A DNA stretch of 64,000 nt from Asterias amurensis (lineage: Eukaryota; Echinodermata; Asteroidea; Forcipulatida; Asteriidae), in contig NC_092651.1 in NCBI RefSeq assembly GCF_032118995.1, positions 18,150,349 through 18,214,348 on the forward strand. The letters run 5' to 3'. Every line of letters starts with the position of its first letter. Position 1 is the first letter of the stretch. The notes below the pieces were generated by a model. The model was given only the letters and a program-made list of their open reading frames with translations. It did not search any database and was not told the DNA's origin. Below, piece by piece: positions 11,678 to 22,592 of this stretch. A program made the translations under genes and the position numbers.

Positions 11678-12085
11678 GTATTTAGAGACGTTCCCCATAG
11701 AAAACTATATCACAGCGCTTACAAAAACTGAAATGCACAATAAACATCAAAATCTTATCGGAAAAGCTACATACACAATGTTTGAAAAGAATGAGAAAAA
11801 GAGAAAGCTCAAATAGGGGAAAATGTGTTTTCAGAAATTGGTCTGTGGATTTAGCGGCTTTAATGAAAGAAGGGATGTTGTTCCATGCTGTGTATTTTTA
11901 GCACATTTTGAGTGTAGATATCAAGAACCAATTACTAAAAGATAGAGTTTAAAAAGGGTTCAACTTCAGTTGAAATTCTGGATTTAAATATTATATACAT
12001 GTATATAATTATCAATCACCATTGTATCATTTTATAAAAAGTGTCAGAACCATTATGATTTGTATTTTTATTTTTTATATTTTAG

Positions 12086-12127
12086 GATTCGGATTCTTTA
12101 ATTTCTCAAGAGTTGCAAGCCAAGTGA
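12086..12127 (+). CDS. Putative short terminal exon
   Basis: A strong pyrimidine-rich acceptor (TTTTATATTTTAG) ends at 12085, followed by 13 codons (DSDSLISQELQAK) and TGA. It is in phase with the ATG frame of the exon at 11427-11507, which would give only a 40-residue product. No homology is recognised. It may be noise, or the end of a longer gene whose other exons I cannot see. Confidence 0.2.
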   Translation, partial: DSDSLISQELQAK

Positions 12128-12303
12128 ACAGTTGAATAGCAGCAGCAGCAACATCAACAAACAGAGGCAGCTTGAGCTTATGTAAGAAACTTTGGATGTC
12201 CAGAGAGGCATGATAGTACATGTATGTCTGTAACTCTTTGCATTAGTAAACTTGTAGTCTGTTTGGTCTAGAAATTGTTGTTTGAAAATACTTTGACAAT
12301 ATC

Positions 12304-12694
12304 TTAAAGGAACACGTTGCCTTGGATCGGACGAGTTGGTCTATAAAAAGCGTTTGAAACCGTTTGTTATGAAATGCATATGGTTAGGAAGATGTTTTTA
12401 AAGAAGAATATAATGATCCACACAAGTATCACTCAAAACTGTATGGTTTACTTTTTACGTCGCGAACTATCACGGTCGCCCATTTATGGGAGTCAAAAGT
12501 TTGACTCCCATAAATGGCCGACCGTGTTATTGGATGAGGTAAAAAGAAAACCACGCATTTTCGAGGCATATTTGTGTAGATCATTGTATTCTACTTTTAC
12601 AACATCTTTCGAACCATGTGCATTTTATAACAAACGGTTACAAAACGCTTTTCAAAGACCAACTCGACCGATCCAAGGCAAAGTGTTCCTTTAA
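12304..12694. mobile_element. D-type palindromic MITE, copy 1
   Basis: 391 bp, from TTAAAGGAACACGTTGCCTT to AAGTGTTCCTTTAA. The arms pair along most of the length, and the centre is a near-perfect palindrome: CCATTTATGGGAGTCAAAA facing TTTGACTCCCATAAATGG. Because it is a hairpin, both strands show similar short open frames; these are not genes. Confidence 0.85.
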
Positions 12695-13372
12695 ACAGTA
12701 CATTCAATGTATTTATCTTAATTACTATTTATTAAGAGTGTCTTCATTTTAAGTATGGACAAATAAGCTTATCTATTTAAGCATACATTATGAACTTCAC
12801 AATAGTATGCCTTTTGTGAGCCTTTCCATGTGTTCACCTAATTCAAGTAAATGAGAATAAATTTATACAAATGTGAACTGATCATCGTAAAAAAAAATTA
12901 CTCAAACTGCATCTGCAAATTTTATTAAACTTAACATAAAGCTTTTACAAAGTGAAGCAACAATATTGTTTGTCTTGCAGTGGTTACATTTTATTTCATG
13001 CACACCATGCAAAGCCTTAAATACTAATGTGTACAACATAAATTATCTCTTCAAAAAAGCATTTGTAACATTAAATTCTTTTTATAAATAAACATCTGAA
13101 AAAGAGTTGCTTCTTCAGAGAAAATAAATCGCAAATAAAATGGTTTGTTTTTGTATTTCTTACAGTGTTTACATGAATTCAAGAATTAAACAAAGAATAT
13201 GCAAATACTCATTATTTGCTCTAACCAAATCCCCAGCTGCAGCTGCTACAATGTTCTCCTATCCTGCATTGATGAACAACCTCTCTGTGTATCTTGCTCT
13301 GCTGCTGGATTTGATGAAAATTATATTATTCATTTCTCAGATGATAAAGTTATCCTTATTATTACCCTGATG

Positions 13373-14124
13373 CAGGGGCGTCAATCCGTCTTGAAAGGTG
13401 GGGGGGACATAACATTTATGGCGTGGGGTCCGAATTTTTTAGTCCGTAGATGCTCTCTGGTGCAATCTATGGAGTCTGAGGGGTGATGTTCCCCCCTCTC
13501 AGATTTAATGCCTATTTCAAGCTATGATGCACCTATTTTTGCTATTATGGTTATTGTACCTAAAAAACAACTCAATTATAGCTTTGTAATATCCATTTTG
13601 TTTCTGCATTCTAATGCTCAGACGGCAGTTCATCCCTGGTGGGTATTAAAGATGGAGCCTGCTATAAAGCGGAATGCGAAGCCTTTTACGGGCTTGGGTC
13701 CAGGCCTAAGGGCTCGGGAAAATTTTGCATTCTAGATGTTCTGTGGTGCAATCTAGGCCAATAAGAGGCATACAGAATGTAACAGAACATCTGTAAAATG
13801 TGAGCAGCAGTAGAACCTTTTGGGTTGACAGCATCTTCAAGTGCGGGTCTTTGAACCAAGTTTTAGCAAGTTTTTGCAATCTAGGCCAATTTTGAGGGGG
13901 AACAATTGATATAGTGTCCCCCACTGTTGAAAAATTTGTGTCATCTTTGCCCACAGGATTAATGCCCATATAGGGACACCGGGTTTTGTCTTACACAGGG
14001 CAAAACTTGGGCTTCATGATAAAGGTGGTCAAAAAGGTGGGGGGGAACATTTGATATTGTGTCCCCCACCCTCCAAAGTTGGGGGGGACATGTCCCCCTG
14101 TCCCACCCCTGATTGACACCCTTG
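13373..14124. mobile_element. Non-autonomous hAT-type DNA transposon with 8-bp TSD
   Basis: 752 bp flanked on both sides by the direct repeat CCCTGATG (13365-13372 and 14125-14132). The ends are CAGGGGCGTCAAT and ATTGACACCCTTG, which pair at 10 of 13 positions. Subterminal G-runs (GGTGGGGGGGACA) occur at both ends. An 8-bp duplication and CAGGG-type ends are hallmarks of the hAT superfamily. There is no transposase inside, so it is non-autonomous or internally deleted. Confidence 0.8.
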
Positions 14125-14566
14125 CCCTGATGCAGTGTATTCGCAATGCTGCAGCCATAAATCCCACTTGCAAATCACTAAACTTCATCTACTAGGGTTC
14201 TTCTCATCTCCAAAATCCCTCTCCTCGCACAAAGCATTTATTTTCCCTTCAAGAAGTTGAAACGCCATCATTTTGTCGAGATGATTTGTTTACCCCACTA
14301 CACACAGTTCCCCAAAAAGTTTAATTTTAGTGTTCATGAATTTTTCACCTGTCACTTAAGATTAAGATTAATTGTCTTACTCCTACAATTGATCTAGGAC
14401 CGTGTGAGGCCAAGATTGATTCAGAGTGAAATTAAGTTTGATATTGATCTTAACTTTCTTTATAAAACGGAGATAAGATTAATTGTAAATTTGAGTAGTT
14501 TAAGATTAATTGTTGGGAGATAAGATTGATATTTGGCAGATAAAATTAATTGTAAAGCTTTATGAA

Positions 14567-14594
14567 ACACCCCCCCCCCTCCCCTTTTTTTTTT
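14567..14594. repeat. Poly-C / poly-T tract
   Basis: A C-run of about 13 followed by TCCCC and a T-run of about ten. It directly precedes a dispersed fragment of the macrosatellite unit. Confidence 0.75.
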
Positions 14595-15262
14595 AAGAAC
14601 AATTTTTGCAGACCATTAGTTCACAAGGTGAAAACAAATCCACACAGATTTGAACACAGTGTAAATAGTTTGTAGCCCGACTTCTTAGAACATGTTCAAC
14701 CCAGATTCACATTATAACAAACGCTTTTGTAGCCCAAATTGGCAAATGTTGAATTACCTTACACTTAAAGACACTGGACACTATTGGTAATTGTCAAAGA
14801 CCAGTCTTCTCACTTGATGTATCTCAATTGGTCGTAGAAGTTGAGAGATAATTATGAAAGACTAAAAAACACTTTTGTGACACGAATTTGCTTTCAGTTG
14901 TTTGATTTCAAGACCTCAAATTCTATTTTTGAGGTCTCAAAATCAAATTTTGTGAAAAACTTCTTGAAAACTACGTAACTTCAAAGGGAACCGTTTCTCA
15001 CAATGTTGTATACTATCAACCTCTCCCCAATACTTGTTACCAAGTAAGGTTTTATGCTAATAATTACTTTTGAGTATTACCAACAGTGTCCATTACCTTT
15101 AAAGGGACATTGCTTTTGGATTGCGTTTTTTGCTTTTGGAGTGGGTAATTTGGGCTTTAGAATGTGCTCTCTATGGAATGAATATGGTTGGAAAGATTCA
15201 ACATTAGAAAATGGTGAGCCTCACAATTCATGCAATTATACCTGAAAATTTACTGGTTTTCC
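14595..15262. repeat. Diverged single fragment of the macrosatellite unit
   Basis: Matches the unit 1 interval of about 1199-1760: the end of a B module (AACAATTTTTGCAGACCATT), a complete reverse A MITE (TTAAAGACACTGGACAC to about 15103, with the AAGACCTCAAATTC centre), and the beginning of the next B-like module. It is more diverged than the array units. It shows that the A-B order exists outside the arrays as well. Confidence 0.7.
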
Positions 15263-15469
15263 TTTGACCCCCTTGAACTAACACAGTTTGCCTTTTTGCT
15301 GAAGCAAATTGTTTTACTCCACAAAGAAAATGGCGGACCATTGTAGTTCACAAAGTAAAAGAAAAACTACACAGTTTTGCACTACAGTTTTGCGGGGGCA
15401 CCTCACAACCAGATTCATGTTGTAACATGCTTTTATAGTCTAAGGGTCCAGTCTAAAAGCAATTTGTTT

Positions 15470-15878
15470 ATTCTAGGCACTGGACACTCTTGGTAATTAC
15501 TCAAAATAATTGTTAGCATAAAGGTGTCGAGCATTGTACAGCTGTTGATAGTATGAAACATCGTGAGAAATGGCTCTCTCTAAAGTAATGTAGTTTAAAG
15601 GAAACGTTGCCTTGGATCGGTCGAGTTTGTCTTTGAAAAGCATTTGTAAAAGTAGAATACAATGATCCGCACAAACATGCCTCGAATTTGTGTGGTTTTC
15701 CTTTTACCTCGTCGACTAACACGTCGGCCATTTATGGGGGTCAAAATTTTGACCCCCATAATTGGACGACCATGTTAGTTCGCACACTGAGGAAGAAGTG
15801 ATTCTCACTAAAATATTTGAATTCAAGGCATCTGAAGACTGGTCGTTGATAATAACCAAAGGTGTCCCTTGCCTTTAA
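15470..15878. mobile_element. A-type MITE split by a D-type MITE
   Basis: The A left arm (GGCACTGGACACTCTTGGTA) stops at about 15597, where D sequence begins (TTTAAAGGAAACGTTGCCTT). D runs to about 15790, including its GGCCATTTATGGG palindrome. A-like sequence resumes (AAAATATTTGAATTCAAGGC) and ends GTGTCCCTTGCCTTTAA. D therefore landed in an existing A copy, and the D right arm was lost later. Confidence 0.7.
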
Positions 15879-16285
15879 AGGACTTGTGAATGATTATTTA
15901 ACTATTGCGATTGAAATTGTTGAATTTTGAGATGTGTTGAGTTTAAAAACAAGTTTTAACGACACATGGTTGCATTTGTGCATGATTGCATTTGTGCACA
16001 AATGCATACCTGCTTCGTTAATAACATAATATTTCAAATTACTCAACTGAATTTGAAGTTATTTTTGTATTCGAAGCAATTATGATCTATCCAGCCTATT
16101 TAAATTAACCTATTTAAATTAACCTATTTAGCATATAACACGTTCAGTAAGCAATTTATGACTTAAAGTTGCAAAATTAATCAAAATAATGTTTCATTGC
16201 AATCGTTCATTAGGAACTATGCAAAAGCCCTTAGAATGAATCATGCGTTAATTCAATGACTTCTGGGTGTCTGAAAATTTTTAAC
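15879..16285. other. No gene seen
   Basis: AT-rich DNA. It contains short internal repeats (GCATTTGTGCATGATTGCAT with GTGCACAAATGCA near 15971-16005, and CTATTTAAATTAAC in tandem near 16096). Confidence 0.4.
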
Positions 16286-16693
16286 TTAAAGGCAGTGGAC
16301 ACTATTGGTTATTACTCAAAATAGATATTATCATAAAACCTTAATTGCTGATAATGAGTAATGGGGAGTGGTTGATAGTATAAAACATTGTGAAAAACAG
16401 CTCCCTCTGAAGCGACGTAGTTTTCGAGAAAGGAGTAATCAAGTTCCACGAATCTGATTTCGATGCACCTCAGATTTAGAATTTGAGGTCTCGAAATCAA
16501 GCATCTGAAAGCACACAACTAAGTGTGACGATACTGCGACAAAGATGTTTGTCCTTCATTAATATCTCGCAACTTCGACAACCAATTTATTGAGTTCAAA
16601 TTTTCACAGGTTTGTTCTTTTATGCATATGTTGAGCTACACCAACTATGAACACTATCCTTTGACAATTACCAGCAGTGTCCAGTGTCTTTAA
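16286..16693 (+). mobile_element. A-type MITE, about 408 bp
   Basis: From TTAAAGGCAGTGGACAC to GTGTCCAGTGTCTTTAA, with full arms and the standard centre (CACCTCAGATTTAGAATTTG then AGGTCTCG). Its right two thirds belong to the 855-bp segmental duplication described next. Confidence 0.8.
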
Positions 16694-17284
16694 AACAAAT
16701 TATTATAAAAAAAACTTTAACTAAAAAAGAGCTTTAATAGATGTAAAAAACAGCTGTTTAATAGAGAAATGATGAATTATGTATGTATCCCCATGGTGTT
16801 ACCGCAAACCTCTCTTAGTTTATACTTGCACCATGCAAAGTTTCAAATCCTACTGACGTCATTTGTGTAGAGTACATTAATTTGCCTGGAGGTGAAAAGC
16901 AAAAAATGCACATTGGCCTATCCTGTGCGCTGCGCATGTGGTGACGGATAGGTTGTGTCCATCAGAAGAATTGGCAACAGCGCCACCATGGGTCTAGGAG
17001 ACTGTTCTGTTATTTAATCTATAAGCAGGCACCTTGCTTTGATAGCCTGAACTACTGACGTCACACTTCGAGGCTCGTGAACAATGCCAGAGACCGGCCT
17101 CTAAATCAGCACGTACATTCACCTCTAACCTACATTCATTTCACATTGAGATCTGCAGTCAAAATCTACACCAACATAACATGCAAGTACATCCACATGT
17201 ATCCACAGTACATGTACTGTAAACATTATACCACACACATGAACACATCCAGATGACCGAAAGTCAGCTTTCCAAATCTGTGTT
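16431..17284 (+). repeat. Segmental duplication, copy 1
   Basis: About 855 bp repeated in direct orientation at 18720-19577 with only a few differences. It starts inside the A MITE (GGAGTAATCAAGTTCCACG), runs through GGTGTTACCGCAAACCTC, two GACGTC sites and CAGAGACCGGCCTC, and ends at CCAAATCTGTGTT. The break inside the MITE shows that the MITE predates the duplication. Confidence 0.88.
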
Positions 17285-17316
17285 AAGTAGGATTTGAAAC
17301 TTTCCATGGTGGAAAT

Positions 17317-17606
17317 AAGATATAGAAGAGTTTGCGGTAACACAATGTAATAACAATCTCTAAATGAGTTGGGGTGGTTCTGAAACGAACCGTTTGATTA
17401 ACTTGACGTTTCGATCAGTATGCTCTGATCGTCTTCTGGAGAATAACTCGACGTTTGGAACAGTATGCTCTGATCGTCTTCTGGAGATCTCCAGAAGACG
17501 ATCAGAGCATACGATCAAGTTAATCCAACGGTTCTTTTCAGAACCACCCCAACTCATTTACAGATTGTTATTACATGGTGTTACCGCAAACTCTTCTATA
17601 TCATAT
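17317..17606. repeat. About 290-bp hairpin element
   Basis: A long inverted repeat. GATATAGAAGAGTTTGCGGT opens it and CGCAAACTCTTCTATATC closes it. Inside, GAGTTGGGGTGGTTCTG faces CAGAACCACCCCAACTC, and GCTCTGATCGTCTTCTGGAG faces CTCCAGAAGACGATCAGAGC. The left arm carries an extra about 45-bp repeat of the CAGTATGCTCTGATCG segment. The GTTACCGCAAAC end also occurs in the flanking segmental duplication and at about 23645. It is a foldback-type MITE without coding capacity. I have the impression that this hairpin type is widespread in marine animals. Confidence 0.75.
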
Positions 17607-17741
17607 CTATGTTATGATTGGTTGTCGGAGGTGACCTCAGACCAATCGAAAACAAACCCAGCAACGGTAGCTTTAGTCACTGCATTGATCCAATGGTATC
17701 ATTTTATCCAATGGAATCATTGGATCTGAGTATAGCAGGTA

Positions 17742-17769
17742 CTGTCTTTATCCTTACGGATAAAGACAG
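17742..17769. repeat. Perfect 12-bp stem with 4-base loop
   Basis: CTGTCTTTATCC, loop TTAC, GGATAAAGACAG. No U-run follows that would make it a terminator, and its role is unknown. Confidence 0.7.
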
Positions 17770-18719
17770 GGGCCCAGTCTAGCACTTTGATGACATAGTG
17801 CATGTATCATGTTTACATGTATGTTAATAGCTAAATCATCAGTAGTACTTAGTAATATGATTCTTAATTTCAGGCGATCACACCCCAATCACATCCCCAA
17901 TTTCCAACACCAAGCATTATTTAAAAGTACCTGTCAATTTAATCTTATTTCACATATCTTTACAAAACTTAACATTAAAACTACAAGTACTCAAGGGAAA
18001 TACACACAACTAAGTAATTCATAATTGTAAAAAAATATTTAAGAAGAATGTAATAAATTTGAAAAACGAAATCATAATCAGTACTTTAATTGTTAAACTT
18101 TAAAAAAAGAGCATTTTGTGAACGCAATCGGAAATCTAATATCTTCTGAAGGAAGTTATGTACATGTAGAAGGGTTGGTTTATGTATCAGTGCAATTTAA
18201 AATAAACACCATAAAGGGCATTTAGTGTGAAATTAACTGTATAAAAAATACAATGTTATAATAGATGTTAAATTTGCATCAGGGATACAGAATATTCATT
18301 TACCCATATACCACCGTGTGTAAAGGCCGGTTTAAAGTCAGATAAAACCAAAATGAATATAACCAAAGATTAAAGAGCGCCGAATGCGCAAGATGGGGAA
18401 CTGAAGCTTGTTTAACGTGAAATAGGCATGGGCGCCATTTCAGCAAGTGAATGTTTTGGTCATTGTCTGCACTGAACTGCACTGATCTATTGTTGAATCG
18501 AAAGAGTTACTTGCCAAAATGGCGTCAATGTTTTGTTTCCCATTGATAGGCATGAAAGAATGTTCCCCCAAGGCAATGCCTGCAGTGAACCATCAGAACA
18601 TTCTGCCGTCCTTGTATTTGTCAGACATTTCAAAACTAGGCTTTCTGGCAGCTGTTAATGCCCCATATTGGTTTGCTCCGTATCCATTACATTATTTCCA
18701 TTTCACAAAACTCTTTACC
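17770..18719. other. No gene supported
   Basis: Mostly AT-rich. At 18380-18530 the sequence is less AT-rich and contains GGGCGCCATTTCAGC and CCAAAATGGCGTCAATG, which look promoter-like or start-like. The 75-codon frame from 18519 resembles nothing I know and runs into the segmental duplication, so I do not call it. Confidence 0.35.
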
Positions 18720-19577
18720 AGGAGTAATCAAGTTCCACGAATCTGATTTCGAGACCTCAGATTTAGAATTTGAGGTCTCGAAATCAAGCATCTGAAAGCA
18801 CACAACTAAGTGTGACGATACTGCGACAAAGATGTTTGTCCTTCATTAATATCTCGCAACTTCGACAACCAATAATTGAGCTCAAATTTTCACAGGTTTG
18901 TTCTTTTATGCATATGTTGAGATACATGTACACCAACTATGAACACTATCCTTTGACAATTACCAGCAGTGTCCAGTGTCTTTAAAACAAATTATTATAA
19001 AAAAAAACTTTAACTAAAAAAGAGCTTAAATAGATGTAAAAAAGAGCTGTTTAATAGAGAAATGATGAATTATGTATGTATCCCCATGGTGTTACCGCAA
19101 ACCTCTCTTAGTTTGTACTTGCACCATGCAAAGTTTCAAATCCTACTGACGTCATTTGTGTAGAGTACATTAATTTGCCTGGAGGTGAAAAGCAAAAAAT
19201 GCACATTGGCCTATCCTGTGCGCAGCGCATGTGGTGACGGATAGGTTGTGTCCATCAGAAGAATTGGCAACAGCGCCACCATGGGTCTAGGAGACTGTTC
19301 TGTTATTTAATCTATAAGCAGGCACCTTGCTTTGATAGCCTGAACTACTGACGTCACACTTCGAGGCTCGTGAACAATGCCAGAGACCGGCCTCTAAATC
19401 AGCACGTACATTCACCTCTAACCTACATTCATTTCACATTGAGATCTGCAGTCAAATTCTACACCAACATAACATGCAAGTACATCCACATGTATCCACA
19501 GTACATGTACTGTAAACATTATACCACACACATGAACACATCCAGATGACCGAAAGTCAGCTTTCCAAATCTGTGTT
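18720..19577 (+). repeat. Segmental duplication, copy 2
   Basis: Direct repeat of 16431-17284, offset by 2289 bp at the start and 2293 bp at the end. It includes the right part of an A MITE (to about 18984) without its left arm. Differences include a few single-base changes and small indels (for example an added ACATGT near 18925). Confidence 0.88.
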
Positions 19578-19681
19578 CATTCACCAATAGAAGCACGCTC
19601 GGTAAGCCAAACTAGTAGAAAAGTGACTCTTTGGGTCAGCTCAGCTCTAAGTGTTGTTGTTTTGCAAGGTTTTTTTAAAAC

Positions 19682-19879
19682 CCTGGGACCAATTTCATAG
19701 AGCTGCTTAAGCAGAAAATATTGCTTAAAATGTGTTTGCTAAGTAGATACAAGCAGGATACCAGACACAAGTTGTACATGTGACATGTTAGTTCGGCTGG
19801 TAACCTTGTTCTCGTAAGCATAATTTTCATTTACTTAGCAAATTTTGATGCTGTAGCAGCTCTATAAAATTGGGCCAGG
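19682..19879. mobile_element. F-type MITE (GGGCCAATTTCATAGAGC ends), copy 1
   Basis: Left end CCTGGGACCAATTTCATAGA with GCTGCTTAAGCA. Right end AGCAGCTCTATAAAATTGGG then CCAGG. The two ends are inverted copies of each other. It is non-coding and about 198 bp. A second copy lies in a ZDHHC intron at 23868-24115. Confidence 0.75.
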
Positions 19880-20716
19880 TTTGTAGAGGTACTGAGCACA
19901 CTTATTTTCTAAACACAGACAACAATTCTGCACATTGTATGCTGTAACAGCAATACAGTTCAACCTCTATGTTTAACCCATTGAAATATCATTTATCTGA
20001 AAACCACAGTCTATTTCCAGAACCAACACAACTCAAAAGAGATTTACACATGGAGCTTTCGGAAAAAAACTCACCGGATTATACTCCCACCATGCATAGT
20101 TTCAAATCCTACTTCATGCAAACACTGTTGTTTTATTTTATTTATTTTTTTTCACTCGTTTTTTTGCTTCTCATAACGTTTACATTAAAAGTTTAAAACA
20201 ACCTTGACAATAATTTTAGAGCTGAGCTGACAGGTTTTACTTTGTGGTAGCAAGTAATGACTAAACATTGTTGCTTTAGTTTGCTAACACAGTTCTTTAG
20301 AAGTGCACTGCCCATTGTTGTAATACATGTAAGATGAATTACTTGATTTCTGTGGACGACAGTATTTGATATGGGGTTGGGGAAACTGGAAGTAGCAGGA
20401 GTTACTCTCCTAATATGTTTTCAAAGACATAATTGGTACGATATTTCAAACACCCATGTCGATGACGGAGCTCTAATGGATTACCATATTTTTTTATATT
20501 TTTTTAAGTTATCATTTTATTAATAGAGCCTTTGCAATGGCCACTACCATTTATGTTAAAATGGAACTGTGCACGCGTGTTCTGCGCATGACTCACAGCC
20601 AATGATAGCCTTTCATGCAAGCACATTTTCATCACGATGGCGGCCAATGCAAGGGGTCTTTTAACCCTATCAGTGCCCTGTAATAAAATAACTTGTAATG
20701 CCTTTCATTTTAAGCC
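19880..20716. other. No gene seen
   Basis: Contains a partial relic near 20085-20118 (CACCATGCATAGTTTCAAAT) that matches the duplicated block at 16830. The rest shows no structure that I can name. Confidence 0.35.
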
Positions 20717-21094
20717 TTAAAGGTACACTTTTGGTTATTGTGAAAGACCAGTCTTCTCACTTGGTGTATCCCATCATAACCATAAAATAACAAGCCTGTG
20801 AAAATTTTGGCTCAATTGGTCATCGAAGTTGGGAGAAAATGATGAAAGAAAAAACACCCTTGTTGGACGAAATTGTGTGCTTGCAGATAAAAATAAAAGA
20901 CTTCTAGCTAGAAGTCTTTAATTATTTTGAGTGAAAAATTTCCTCTTTCTCAAAAACTACGTTACTTCAGAGGGAGTCGTTTCCCACAATGTTTTATACT
21001 ACATGTATCAATAGCTCTTCAATGCTTGTTTCCAAGTCAGTTTTTACTTTAATATTTGTTTTGAGTAATTACCAAACGTGTACCTTCCCTTTAA
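20717..21094 (-). mobile_element. A-type MITE with a different palindromic core
   Basis: Ends TTAAAGGTACACTTTTGGTT and ACGTGTACCTTCCCTTTAA. Both arms are A-type (ACCAGTCTTCTCACTTGGTG; ACTACGTTACTTCAGAGGGA). The centre, however, is the palindrome AAAGACTTCTAGCTAGAAGT continuing CTTT, in place of the usual GAGACCTCA...GAGGTCTC. Confidence 0.8.
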
Positions 21095-21339
21095 ACTATT
21101 ACTTTTCTATAAATTGCAAATAAAAGATTTACAAATCATACCTGCAGTCAAGGCATACACAAGTCAAAACTACCCAATTTTTATTTGGGTTACAATGATT
21201 TCACAATGACTGTAATAAGTATTAGGCCTACTTGTTTTTCTAATTATTGGATCATAATTTATTTATTTGTGCAATAGATTATTATGAGACATTAAACGTT
21301 AGATGAGAGATTGGCTGTTGCCAGCTTATTTCCTCTAAC

Positions 21340-21662
21340 AGGATTTGGGTACTTTTTGTAACACAAAACACAATGTCCACAGATTTACATAAAACTTACA
21401 CCGTTTGAAGATAATGATAGTCGAAAGCGTACCTTAAAATATTAGTTGCTGAGGTGCTGTAGTTTTTGAGAAAGGACTAAAACAATGTAATGAAAATACG
21501 TTTTTACATGCTAAAATATTTTTCGTCTCATTATCACTGAGACAAAAGTTATAATATTTTCAGAGAAGCTTTCTACCATCATTATCTTCAAACTGTGTAA
21601 GGTTAATGTTAATCTGTGGACATTGTGTTTTTTGTCCTACAAAAAGTACACAGACCCTTTAA
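21340..21662. mobile_element. E-type MITE, copy 1
   Basis: Inverted ends GGGTACTTTTTGTAACAC and GTCCTACAAAAAGTACAC. Inner arms pair (CAATGTCCACAGATTTACAT with its complement near 21615; GATAATGATAGT with CATCATTATCTTCAAAC). The centre is GTCTCATTATCACTGAGAC. It is non-coding and related to the copy at 27675-28038. Confidence 0.75.
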
Positions 21663-21694
21663 AGGAGTTCGCTTGCTAGGAAGATCATCTAACC

Positions 21695-21766
21695 AAACAA
21701 TAATAATTATAATAATACCATTTATATAGCGCCTTTTCTTAAGGTTACAAAGCGCTCAGAGAATGA
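21695..21766 (-). mobile_element. SINE tail fragment
   Basis: AATAATAATTATAATAATAC followed by CATTTATATAGCGCCTTTTC and AAGCGCTC matches the (AAT)n + TTATATAGCGC body of the SINE at 56885-57250. The tRNA-like head is absent, so this is a truncated copy. Confidence 0.6.
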
Positions 21767-21830
21767 CAGGAAAAAACAAAAAAAGGGAATGCAAACAAAC
21801 AGACAGACGTTAACTTTCACAAAGGTCAAG

Positions 21831-22233
21831 TTAAAGGAACACGTTGCCTTGGATCGGTCGAGTTGGTCTTTGAAAAGCATTTTGTGACCGTTTGTTATAA
21901 AATGCATATGGTTAGAAAGATGATGTAAAAGTAGAATACAATACAATCTACACAAATATGCCTCGAAATTGCGTGGTTTTCTTTTTACCTCGTCCAATAA
22001 CACGGTCGGCCATTTATGGGAGTCAAAATTTTGACTCCCATAAATGGCCGACCGTGATAGTTTGCGACGTACAAAAAAAACCGTGCAATGTTGAGTGCTA
22101 CTTGTGTGGATCATTATATTCTACTTTTAAAACACCTTTCTAATCATATATATATATATACATTTCATAACAAACGGTTTCAAACGCTTTTTATAGACCA
22201 ACTCGTCCGATCCAAGGCAACGTGTTCCTTTAA
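21831..22233. mobile_element. D-type palindromic MITE, copy 2
   Basis: 403 bp from TTAAAGGAACACGTTGCCTT to CAACGTGTTCCTTTAA. The centre is a perfect inverted repeat: CGGTCGGCCATTTATGGGAG ... CTCCCATAAATGGCCGACCG. A short (AT)n run at 22145-22161 interrupts the right arm. Confidence 0.87.
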
Positions 22234-22592
22234 GGTCAGGTGGATTGTTGTAGCCACTACAAATGCATACAATCAAGGCTCATTTAATCACCCCTGTCAA
22301 TTTACAATCCAAAAATTAGTCATCCCAGGACATGGCTTAGGTTGAAGTTAATAATAGTGGCTTATTATTTATAGCGTGTATATCCATCACTTATCCGTCA
22401 CTCAGTGACGCTTAAGGCGCTTTTAGTATACAGTATTTCCTGCAAGGTGTGTGGGACTATGTTTGAATTATGATATTTATTTATCTACTCATTTTACATA
22501 GCACCATGTAATGTAATATTATTTTAGAAGCATTTACAAACAATTCATAAATGTTTTCATGAAGAGGCACGTTACCACCACAATGTCTTGTG

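Noticed and set aside
12374..12694. 106-codon frame across the D-type MITE, and the 130-codon frame at 21722-22114.
   Set aside because: Both run through palindromic MITE arms, and the same residues (GSQ.FDSHKWPTV) occur on both strands.
13140..13370. Coding exon near CCCCAGCTGCAGCTGCTACA.
   Set aside because: An acceptor-like CCCAG is present, but every frame soon meets stops once the hAT element is removed, and no homology is recognised.
17742..17769. Bacterial-type terminator.
   Set aside because: A perfect stem-loop but no T-run, and the setting is eukaryotic.
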